From positions 3,396 to 18,653 of the forward strand of contig JADHZB010001879.1 of the NCBI GenBank assembly GCA_015657535.1: 15,258 bases of DNA, read 5' to 3'. Source of the stretch: Nephromyces sp. MM_2019. Lineage: Eukaryota; Apicomplexa; Aconoidasida; Nephromycida. Position numbers and translations under genes: made by a program. Below the pieces are notes generated by a model. The model was not told the origin of the DNA, searched no databases, and saw only the letters and a program-made list of their open reading frames with translations. Below are positions 1 through 10,728 of the stretch, piece by piece (positions within the stretch are counted from its first letter, which is position 1; every line of letters begins with the position of its first letter).

Positions 1-91
<91 letters not shown>
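1..91. repeat. (GT)n microsatellite
   Basis: A pure GT dinucleotide array of about 45 units begins at the window edge and ends where the sequence changes to GGTATGAG. It may extend left of the window. Shorter GT runs recur near 400-610, so the first 700 bases are loosely GT-rich. Nothing shows a function. Confidence 0.98.
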
Positions 92-92
<1 letters not shown>

Positions 93-1730
93 TATGAGAT
101 GTAAAATTTTTATTAAAAAATTATTAAGTTATGTAATGTCTGTTTGAATGTTAGGAGGTATTGTAAGATAGAAATATAATGAATTCAGCTTCCAAGTGAA
201 ACAAATGTGTGTGTAATAAGAGCGTATAATATTGAGTGGGTTGTTTGTAGTGTTTGATTTATGAGATTCTCTTTTTTGAAAGTGTGTATAACTTTATGAG
301 TATTTGTAATATTGAATTCTCAAAGAGGATGGTGTAAAATGTGTAGATCTGGGAATATGATTCCTTATCTACTTGAATGTTTAATACACGTAGGGTAAGT
401 ATTCTTTTGTGTGTATTGAGAGTTTTAATATTTTTTTTATTTTGTATCTCTAAGTTGTGTGTAATAAATGGATTCCTTGTTGTGCTTCTTTCGTAGTATT
501 TGTATCCCTACAAATGTGTATAAAACTTCGTACCAAATATTAGGTTAGCGTTTCATCCTTATTATTTGTAGTTGAATGTATAAAAGGTGTATGTGTTGTG
601 TGTGTCTGTCTAGAAAGTAAGTTGAATCCTTTTTGTTTGTATCTTTTTATTTTTTTTAAGTGTGTTGTTAATTGTAATCACAAAACCCTTGAAAAAATTG
701 TGTTTATTCAATACAAGGAATGAAGTTAGTCTAATGGTTTTGAGATACTTGTAATGTGTGTCCAACCAAGTGTCTTATAAATCAATAACCTAGATTATAA
801 CGCTTGAAATCATTTTACAGTGAAATCTGAATCATGTAATTAAATATTTGTAATATCTCCGGGAAAAAATTTTGTGTCAAATAAGCTAACAAAATGTAAA
901 TCTTCGAATTCTTGAATCAGTATAATGAGTGGATTAATTTTTTGAAAATTGAGGGAATATTTAATTTTATCTGGATTTAATGACAACAAATGGTAGAATT
1001 AATAGAAAAAAAAAACTACTACGATAAAATCCAGTATTGATGGTGTCAACTTGACTTGTGTGGCTTCTCTAATATATACTCAACTTTTTAATTTTCAAAT
1101 CAAACTCTGATTTTCGACAATCACTTTCTTCTAAATAAAGTGTGAATCCCTTAGAAAATCTTGAAAGAACTCTAAAAGTCCCGCAATTTCTTTTCGAAAT
1201 TGTTATTGCCTACTCCAAAAATGTGTTTAGAAGACAATTAGCCTCCTATACACTATATAAATTTGATTTTATCATTGTTGAAGAATAGAATTATAGCGTA
1301 TTGCTGAGTTTCGGGTCAAAATTCCTGTTGAGGAATTTGGAAAAATATTTGGTTGGTTTGTTTGTTTTTTAAGAGTTGTTTTGTGTTTTGAATTTATGTT
1401 GGTGTGGTATCAATTAATTCTTCAAGTGTTGGCTTTGAAATTGAGTGTATTGTAAATAATTGGCACTATCTGATGCTGGATTTTTTACAAAGCTTGCAAA
1501 ATTTAAGTCTCAAAGGTGTTCTGAAATTTCAATTGGTAAAGTGGGTTATGACGTCGATGTTCGGGAGGGTAATAGAAAATATTGATTGTACGTTATGAAG
1601 TACCTAGCCCATATAAAAATTCACAAATGTAATGTGTTATTAAAAGAAAATAATGTTTTATTTCAAATAACATCCGAAGCTTACACTCAGATGACAATTG
1701 GATCTGTCAAATGGTGATTAAGCAACAAAA
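92..1730. other. Non-coding AT-rich stretch
   Basis: No credible gene is visible. The sequence is AT-rich with short GT runs and frequent stops in all frames. The longest open stretch (1404-1598, plus strand) would start with GTG, has no motif that I recognise and has no companion exon with matching splice sites. An intron of a gene lying outside the window, or an intergenic region, are both possible. Confidence 0.6.
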
Positions 1731-2056
1731 TGGAGGGGAAAGGGGAAGAGACCAGGTCTCCTTCCAGCTCCCCTCCTATAACGTTGTCAAACAAGCAAAG
1801 TGTTGTATTAGTGGGTGCGACTGTATCGCATGCCTTTTCAAAGCTGTGATTTTAGTCTGTTAGCTTAAATATACTTCCCTAAAAGGGAATGTCTACGCAC
1901 AGAAGGTTTGATCGAATTAGGAGAGTGGAGAACTATTGTAGCTGGTAACCTTTATGCGCTTCAAACTGTTTTAAAAGTTTTAGGGATATATCCCTTAGGA
2001 TAATGCTTCTGTGTTTTGTCAAGGCGTGGTGCCTTAAAGTTTTGCAGTAACAGAAG
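1731..2056. other. Cluster of inverted repeats, possible structured RNA
   Basis: This segment is less AT-rich than its surroundings and holds several inverted repeats within 330 bases. GGAGGGG at 1732-1738 faces CCCCTCC at 1770-1776, enclosing GAGACC and GGTCTC. TTCCCT and AGGGAA at 1875-1889 flank a 3-base loop. The 14-base palindrome AGGGATATATCCCT lies at 1982-1995. A nested arrangement at 2006-2056 has CTTCTGT pairing with ACAGAAG around an AAGGC/GCCTT hairpin at 2021-2035. I could not match it to snRNA, RNase P, SRP RNA or tRNA signatures. An unspliced exon, a mobile-element remnant or chance are alternatives. Confidence 0.35.
1732..1776. repeat. Long imperfect inverted repeat
   Basis: The arms GGAGGGG and CCCCTCC (7 bp, perfect) enclose a second pair, GGAAGAGACC against GGTCTCCTTCC, which matches except for one bulged base. 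Only an A lies at the centre, so in RNA the innermost pairs would open to form the loop. It is the most GC-rich inverted repeat in the left 8 kb. Confidence 0.7.
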
Positions 2057-5000
2057 GGTGTGGTTGAGTTGTAAGTATAATCAGATGTTTAATTGTGAGG
2101 TAAATAGTTTGAATATTGATATGATAATGTTTCAATGGAAGTTGTAGAATAGTCAAGTTAGAAAAAAAAAAATTTCTAAGAATCGGATTCTCTGTAGGTT
2201 TCTGAAAATATGGAAAAAATATATTTTTAAATTATGAAGAGTAGTTACATTTTATAACATCTTTGAGAGTATGTATAAACAGTGAGTGTTGTCTGTTTAA
2301 TCTAAGCACAGCTACTTCCAATGTTTGAGAAATTTCAAATTTGAGGGAAATGTTGTTGTGTTTTCATAATGGTACATACACTTGGAGCAAGATAGACAGG
2401 TGAGTAGTTAAGTTGAATTAGTGGCAATGTGTGCGTGGGTGAAATAGGTTGTTAGTGATTAGTATGGTAGTGTGGAGATTAATAAAAAGTAATTGTTCAT
2501 CTTACAGTGAAAAAAGTAAGAGATTATTAGGGGTTGGTGGTATTGGAAAAGTGTGATTAAAAGAAGCTATAATTGAAGGAAGGTGAAAATAGGAGGGTGT
2601 TAAAAACAAGTGTGTGACGTGATATCTTAAATTAATGTGCCCCTAAACAAAGGTAGATATGTAGTATGGTGTTAATATAAAAGTGTGGGCAAAGTTATTA
2701 TGATATGGTTGTCAACAAACAGCCCAAGAAGCTAAGTAATCAGAAAAGCAGATGATAAAAATTGTAATAGCTGAGCTATCATAGAATTTGAGTGAAGACT
2801 TTGTTTGTTATTTAAAGCATTATATAACCCCCCACGTGCTATTGCATAGGTTGTATGTTGCAGGTGTAGTTAAAAGTTATCATACAATCAAAACACAACA
2901 TGATTTTACATTAGGTGATGTGATTTTTGAATAAACATAACAAAATGAAAGGGATAGCTAACTTATGAAAGATATATTAAAAACTATCCATGATTTTAAA
3001 CTATAAGGTTCTAACAGTATGTAAAATTACAACAGCAAACTTTGAGATAACACTTGTCTGATACAATTTGTAACCAACAAATGTGTTGTTATATTTCTAC
3101 ATTAGACCGAAAATAAATTTTATTTTTCAGACAAATCTACTAGTCTAAAGATATCAACAATAACTTTGCAAATCATCAGGTGTTACCTAACCACCCAATA
3201 CGAATGATTTTAATCAAAGAATTATTAGGCATTCAATGTTATCATAAATGCAAAAGTCATTTTCAATCCGATGTTCAAGAATATGCATATATAGACTAGG
3301 ATGATTATAAGGTTAGACCTTATTTTCTGTCTACAACACTGAAATGTCTCTAACTTTCATGCATAGATTGTCTATTAATTTCACGTTACCTGTATATAAT
3401 TGGTGGAATCCGGAAAGGAATTACGGAGAAAATGGTGATAAAACAAACCAAATGAAGTGTTACAAGAAAGATGTGTAAAGTTTCTGATAAATATTACAAG
3501 GAATAAACAATTTATAACATATATGAAGTTTCAAAAATAGGAGGAATTATTATTACTAGGCTAACATAAAAGTGACAAATAAACTTTAATTCCTTATGAT
3601 AAATAAATCCATATCTATGTTTTCTTTAAGTAATTACTTTTAGTATCGAGTATTTTTTAAGTTAACTACAGCATATTTGATAATATAATATATAGAACAG
3701 AAAAGAGTATGTTTAAAAAAGATCAGAATTTTTTTGTAATAAACTTCGTAAATTAGTCTTTATTACTAGCTACTAAATATGTCTGAAAAGCCTTAAACAA
3801 CTGAAAGAATAAATGGGGCTAAAAATGACATTCTTATAATTTGCTGTTTTAACCTATCACTGTGGTGTTATTATATAGATATATGTAATTAAGAGTTTTT
3901 AAGGGCTAAATGAAATGAAAGAGATTTGTCAGTCTTAATAGATAATTTGAATCGAGTTCTAATTTTTTTGACAGTTTGTTTCTATATATATAATTATTAC
4001 ATAGTTAGTCATAATTACTATTTATTAATATACATCGTTATCAGTATACCTTAAAGTAGTATGTGTGTAATTTTAATGAAATATTCTTATCTAATAAAGC
4101 TAGAAGACTAAGGCTAAAAGAGAGTTCAAACAAATATAATGCATTTCATAGTTGTTTAAAGGTACTCTAAAGGTTCTAATACAACACCCGATATTAACTA
4201 TCAGTCTACTATAGTATGATTGGTGTTTGTGATTTGAGTTGCTGCAATTATTTTAGTCATGTACCTAAACTACGCCCTAAGCTAATTTATTTGCGAATAC
4301 TAAAAATTCTAAAGTAACAAGTATTCTCCTATTTTTTAGTTTTGTTTCAATGTGAAGTTTAATAAGTAAATATGAATATCAAGTATTTTTATACTTGATT
4401 TTGCAGGCCTAATTGCAAAAAGATATTTTCTTAGTTTACCTTCGAAATTGAATTTATTAAGCCTTAGAATGCTATGATTTTATATCCACTATTTTTCAAT
4501 TCAAGAGAAATTGTCCAATTTCTAATAAATCTTACAAATAACTCAAAACTTAAAATTTGTTACAATATGCCTTTGTCCTAAACAACAAGCTTCCTTACAA
4601 TTTGAATAATTTCAAAAAACCGAGATTTCTTCAACCTATTAAAGAGCATAATCAATATACTTTATTTTTCTGTATATATAATGTGATTTTTAAATGTGTC
4701 AATTCTATTAGAATGTGGTTTAGCCTTTATCAGCTTATAAGTGTGACCCAAATTATTACAGATCAAATTATTTAAATCGCACTAGGTGATAATCCTACAA
4801 GGTCTTGAGTTTGAATAAGCTTTATACTACCTAAGCTCAGTCATTATAAAGTATAAAGTATATATACATGGCCTATTATAAATTAATATCTCCCGACCCA
4901 TTTAATAACTTTTAGCGTTCAATATATCATTACTTCAACATAAATAGATTTTAATAAGCTTAATTTATTTGAAAATAAATTTGTTTTAGCAATAGCAAGA

Positions 5001-8000
5001 ATTATGTAGGCTTGTATAAAATTATATTAATACGAATATTTACCTATCTTGAAGAGTTCAATTGCAAGGCCTAAGCTTAATTCGCTATAAAACTACAGCC
5101 CTACAAACAAAGCTATAACCAAAGAGACCAAACAACTCCATAGGCATTTTATCTGATGAATTTTTACACATCTTGGATTATTTTATTTAATAATTTTCTG
5201 AAACAAAAAGTGTATATATCCGTCTAATATGCTCTATATGAATTAAAATTTATGTAGTATGAGCTAATAAGTACTCATACAAAGGACTGTAATAGTGTGT
5301 ATTTTGTCCAAAATAAAAATAAGCCAAAATATAAATACCAATGCTATTAATTTAAATAGACTTAGTTTGCCTATAAAAACCTAGATTTGCTTATAAATAT
5401 TTGGCTAATGAATCTATCTTACGTTTCAAATTTTAGTTAGGCTTTTTTAACTCCTACTATTTAACATGTTAAGTATCAGTTCCCTCCTAACTGAATAAAT
5501 ATAAGTGTGATGTATGATTTAGATTCATGTATATAAGCATCATAGATTTACATCCATTGCATATCAACGTTCCTATGCAAGAAAGTTTAATTTATGTTGC
5601 TTATTATTAGTAAATATTTTGAGCTACATTATTTAAGTGAAATTCATGATTTCTAAAATAGAGCAGAGAAGAGCTAAATCCCAATTTCTTTTGTAGAGTA
5701 TTTATGAATAAGTACGGTATATATAAGCATATATATACATTTGTGTAATACGGATTGAACAGCTGCATATAATAAAAACACGTCTTAACAAGTAAACTTT
5801 CAATCCTCTATTATTTAATCTTATTATCGAAAGAGTATTATTGACAAGGAATTTAACTTACACTTTGGAATGGTTTTTACTTTTTTTTTTCTGAAGTAAT
5901 CAAGTAAAGTTAGTTACTTTTTAATCCAATTTGTATGAGGTTTTATTATGATTGTATAAACAAATATTATATGTGATTTCTGTTGAATCTTTATTATTTT
6001 TTCTGATCTAAGGCTATCAACAAACAAGACTAATAGTAGTCAAGTTTAAAGTCTTACAATATTACGCTCATTGCAAACAGAATGAGGATTTGATAATTAG
6101 TAAAAAGGGTGGGATCATGATATAATTTATATAATATTTATAAAAAGTTTACTAAATAAAAGCAGACTGCAAATTTTTAGGGTATTGGTTTCGATTATAT
6201 AACTTTCGAAACTGATAAACTAAAAATTATTTATCAATAAAAATCAGGTAGGGTCGGCTCATTTCTAATGAGTAATAATAATTTTTTAGTCCATGGTAGC
6301 TTTCAATCAAATTTTTAACCAAATCATGTGGAATTTTACCAAGATTAGGCTAATGAATTTCTTCTCTAGTCTATGTATCACTCTCTTTTGAATTAGACCT
6401 ACATAGTCAACAAAAAATTTTCAAAAGCTAACCTAATAAATATATACATATATCTAACTAGAAATATAGACTATACAGTTTATACATTTGATTGGTTAAA
6501 AATGTACTTCAAAATATTCAACTATTGAGCAGGGTATTATGGTTTCTGTTTTTATCTTGAGATAAAGTTTTCAACAAAATTTAACTCAAAATAAATTTAG
6601 AAAACTGAAATTCTTTAATTTGTTGGCTATTTCTTAATTATTTCTTTCATTCCAGCACACGTAGATATTTTAACAGATTTTTATATTTATACTAGTACTA
6701 TATGATGACTATTTGATATTCTAGATGGTGATCTGGAGGGATTATTTTAAATATGAGATTTCTGTAGAATGTGTGCTGCTACTCTATCCATCTTAGTTGT
6801 TTTTCAAACCTAATTAAATATAAATAATAATTAAAATAATACTCACAATAAATATAAATGATTTTTTTCAGGGTGAATTACATTTTTTTGAGAATTGTAA
6901 TTAGTATAAATCGGATCTATTGTTTATCTTCCATTTAAGTATAATATGCTATTGTGTTAAAGCTATGGGTGATAAAGTATCTTGGTTTCCATTTTTAATA
7001 AAGCACTTAAATATGTTTTTAATCAGCTAGTTGAGGGCTTTTTGTGATATCATTTTTGGTTTTCTGTGATTTTATTAGGATTGACAGTCACAGATGCTTA
7101 ATTTCTCGAGTAACAAGTTTTGGTTACTTAAACAGTATATAAAATCTATAATAGATACTTGCGGAAATATAATTCAATACAAACAAGTTTGAAAATACAA
7201 CAACAATATGATCGAACATGCCACAACCTTATCCCAATACAGCTTAATATCTAATTAAAATTACATTCTAATTTTTTTTCACCTTGTTTCCTAAATCTTT
7301 GAAAGTTGCTAGAACTTAATGGATAAGCGTATTGTTCATTATTAGTTATTAGGAAGTTTATAAAGCTAGAACTTAAGCTAGAAATAAGACATATTGATAT
7401 GAAAATTAAGCATGAAAAATATAGTGAACTTATTTAGTGAGTCGGTAGGAATTACACCATACATCAATTAATTTAAAAATCACACAACATGAGATGTGTG
7501 AAAAAGTTAAATATATGGCATAAAGTATCAATTGATTTTACAGGCTAATAAAAAAGCATATATACTTCATACATACATACATACAACTTTAGCTAAATTT
7601 GTTTTTTACACAATTGAAATAAAGCAAACGATCCATTAAGTTATATATTTATTTACACAATCAGAATACATTTTACATTTTGCGCTCATTAATGAACTTA
7701 GGATTTTTGCGTTGTGTTGATTAAAAATATCAGCTAAATCAAAACAAACATGTTTATGTATGCACTAACGTTGTCCTAACAAAAAATTTAGTTTTATATG
7801 AGAAAATGCTTCTAAGAGAAGCTCGGTTCATAAGCGTAAGCAGAATGAATGAGCTACAAAAACTGTTTTTATCATAATTAAGCTATAAAATTAGATCGAA
7901 AATAATAAGCTGAGTGATAAATGTTTTCAAACTAGTTCGGGATAAGAAAAATATTTAAAATATAAAAATATTTTAAGAAATCTTATCTAGTTTTATACAT

Positions 8001-8067
8001 TCATGAATGTTTTTTTAACAATACTAAACTTTCAGTTGAATCTAATTGAGATTTTTATATAAATTGA
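2057..8067. other. About 6 kb with no recognisable gene
   Basis: Both strands are full of stops. The longest open stretch (4557-4775, plus) begins with TTG and resembles no family I know. Around 2391-2640 the plus strand is strongly G over C, and elsewhere it is plain AT-rich DNA. Small items seen are a (CATA)n tract at 7568-7585 and a 12-base direct repeat GCTAGAACTTAA at 7308-7319 and 7364-7375. The stretch could be intergenic or a very long intron. The three assembled genes have introns of at most about 490 bp, which makes a long intron less likely. Confidence 0.6.
7568..7585. repeat. Short (CATA)n tetranucleotide repeat
   Basis: About four and a half CATA units stand in tandem in otherwise unstructured AT-rich DNA. 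No function is apparent. Confidence 0.8.
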
Positions 8068-10273
8068 ATGTTGGCAGACTCAAAGGCAATTGTGTTCATC
8101 AATGGTGAACCTATGATAACATCCTATAAACTGCCAGATTTGAATAAAAACCAATTACTTGTGTCTGTGCTTTACTGCAGTATTAATTCCTATGATGTTG
8201 CTGCTACATACTGCTCTAGGTTTGTTAGAATCATAACTTACAATGGGTAGATATAATTCTAATGAAATGGAGGAATTAGATAACGCAGTTGATAAACTCA
8301 CATTATAAATACATATCTCATGCTTATAACAATCTTTAGACTTTTCAAAACCTAATGGTGGAGAAATTATGTGGGAAGATTTTCCTTGAACAATTCTTGA
8401 TAGGAAATGATTACCCAAAATAAATAATTATATTAATTCTAATTTATATGAATACTTTATCTACAATATATAAATAATTCCGAATAACTTTGCTCCCTAA
8501 GTCAGATAAGAATATATATCCAACTTTTTTCGTTTAGCTAGGAAAGTATTTTGATATATATGTTTAGTAATTAATAATTTAAACTTCCGCACGATCACAA
8601 TTACTTGTTTACTTTGCACTCAGAGACGAACCTTTCGTTCCCGGGCATGAATTGATCGTGTAAGAATTCTAATTTTGTATCCTAAAACTCCAGGGAATTA
8701 TTTCTGATTTGATGATATTATTAGATTGGTTTTTAATCCATAATTTGGCTACATATTAAATTTGTCAGTTCACAATATGATTTTACTTGATCTTATTTAT
8801 AATATGCAAAAGCCTTAAGTGATTTGGTTAGTTTTTGTTTTAAGAAACGGAGCTCTTAGAGAAGTATTTATGCCTCTGAGTTTTCTATTGACATATAAGT
8901 TCCTTTAAACACATAGTTTTATTCCAACTTTATTTGGTTGCAAATCTGCGTTGTTAGCCTCGACAAACCACAAATGTGGTGGGATAAATAGCTAATTATT
9001 TGAAATGATCATTTTTCAGGAGAGTCCTCCAAGCGGGTCCGGAGGCCCAATTTGAGTGTGAAGATGAAGGTGCTGTTTACTTGTTTCCTGAAGACCCCTA
9101 TAGCAGGCCCCGATACCCCTTATTTGGAGGCTTGTCCCGGGAGATGATCATCCATTACACACAATTTATCCCTATGTATGAGCGTATGCACCTAAAGTCA
9201 ATCCCACCATTTATATCAGGTACATTTACAGTTTATAAGTAAGTCATACCAAGTGTACTTTATAGATAATTCAAAGAATTTATACTCTTGAACTTCTTAT
9301 CACATTAGCTGGAAACATTCCTATATTATACACTTATATAATCTTTAATAATACGCTGAAATAAATCTCTTACTATAAGAAATATTCGTATACATTAATC
9401 CAATTTCCCTTTATTTCGAACCACGTAATTAGCCATTTTTTATTACTTGTATCCAGCCCTCTGATTGAATTTGGTATACTAAACCCAAAGTTGAATATTG
9501 CATTCTTGGGTAGTAATTTATCCAGCCAGCTGGCCTGCTCAATCGCGTATGCTGCGGAGTGTAATGCTACTTTACTAACGATTGAACCGTTCACAAATTC
9601 CAATCTATTCGAGATCAACCCAAATTGGGTTGAAGAAAATGGTTCTCTTTGTTATGAAGGTGTAGATAAGATTGTAAACATATACGACGATGAAAACTAC
9701 TCTAAATTGATTGGAAATTTTAACATAATAGTTGACACACTACCTGAACCACTCCCCTCTAATGATATCCTCTTTCCTCTCCTGAAAAAGGGAGGTGAGA
9801 TATTAAGATTATTCTGTTTTCCTAATGTCTCAAAACAGTTGGAAAATATACCCTATAGACACACGCTTAAGTATAAAGAAAACAATGGTGACTGCTCTAA
9901 TACATCTGATCCTATTTCTTACTTACCCAAGTTAGAAATTACACCCAATCCAATTTATGAAATTCCTCCGACACTCAAAAATACGGGAGTACTGAGACGC
10001 CCATATCAAATTGTTAGCCCTTACACATATAAAAGTAGAATTTTATGGAGAGAACTTGAATACAGCCCTTTTAATTACCTAAATTCTTATCAAATTCATA
10101 ATGATATTGAAAATATATTCAAATTTTGGAAGGAGTCCAAAGTATTACCTCCGTATTACATTGTAAATTTTCGTTATATTAAGGAGATTTTCGAGTATAT
10201 TTATAAATACAGTGATGTGTATTTCTATCCCTTGATAGTTGATGTGCAAAAAGTTTTTGATGATATGAATTAA
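8068..10273 (+). CDS. Zinc alcohol dehydrogenase-like (MDR/CAD family) protein, 4 exons, 407 aa, likely degenerate
   Basis: Exons are 8068-8219, 8624-8659, 9020-9238 and 9457-10273 (1224 nt, stop TAA). Donors are GTTTGT, GTAAGA and GTAAGT; all three acceptors are CAG, and the phases match. The start is the first ATG and gives a family-like N terminus (KAIVF at 6-10). Visible MDR motifs are VLYCSINSYD at 34-43 (catalytic zinc Cys37), PGHE at 57-60 (zinc His59 and Glu60), FGGLS at 98-102, TVYNPLIEFG at 133-142 leading into the Rossmann fold, IIVDT at 226-230, and LLKKGG after it. These resemble cinnamyl-alcohol dehydrogenases, which reduce aldehydes with NADPH in the cytosol. Oddities: the four structural-zinc Cys are absent, the fourth catalytic ligand is Ser129, and the glycine-rich loop reads GSNLSS at 154-159. 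The C-terminal half diverges, and the protein is longer than the family's usual 350-360 residues. Enzyme activity is doubtful. Family call fairly sure; function unknown. Confidence 0.82.
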
Positions 10274-10728
10274 GGTCAAATACTTGAAATTTTTCTATTT
10301 ATTTCTACCAACAAGTTATTGTTTGTGAATACACTACACACATTATTTTAAAAATAGATGGTTGTACAAATTGGCAATTATATTATATAAACATCGCAAC
10401 AATCCCAGAACTTATCAAAATTATTTTTATTATAATATAGTATATATATATGGATATTATATTTATGATAGAAATGTGTAAAGATTTCTATTTGTACTTC
10501 ATTTCGACATGTATGTATATAATATATATATTTCTTTAAAATTTGTTTTCAAGTTTGCTATTAAGATGTTAAAATAGTTATGCGATTATACCTAAGGCAT
10601 TTTATGTTTCTGCGTTTTATCCCATATATTTATACATATGTATATGTGAGTGAGTGAATATATATATAAACATTCTTAGTACCCAAATGTATCCGTCTTT
10701 TGGGGTTTAATTTGTAAATCAACACACA
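10274..10728. other. Intergenic stretch between convergent genes
   Basis: This 455-bp stretch separates the dehydrogenase-like stop (plus) from the PhyH-like stop (minus), so it holds the 3' ends of both transcripts. It is very AT-rich, with TATATA runs near 10440 and 10660 and a palindromic ATACATATGTAT near 10633. No clear poly(A) signal can be assigned close to either stop. Confidence 0.7.

Noticed and set aside
1404..1598. 64-codon plus-strand open frame
   Set aside because: It would begin with GTG, shows no motif, and has no partner exons; expected by chance in a long non-coding stretch.
4557..4775. 72-codon plus-strand open frame
   Set aside because: It would begin with TTG and is rich in AT-driven residues (I, N, L, F, Y) with no family resemblance.
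8155..8418. Minus-strand open frame opposite the first dehydrogenase-like exon
   Set aside because: It runs antisense to an exon with clear MDR motifs and into its intron; no family resemblance.
9220..9238. Donor GTACAT at 9220 as the end of the third dehydrogenase-like exon
   Set aside because: It would leave a phase that does not fit the next exon; GTAAGT at 9239 is the better consensus, keeps the phase, and retains the conserved TVY before the Rossmann fold.
9373..9618. Minus-strand open frame opposite the last dehydrogenase-like exon
   Set aside because: Antisense shadow of the Rossmann-fold start; the plus strand carries the recognisable motifs.
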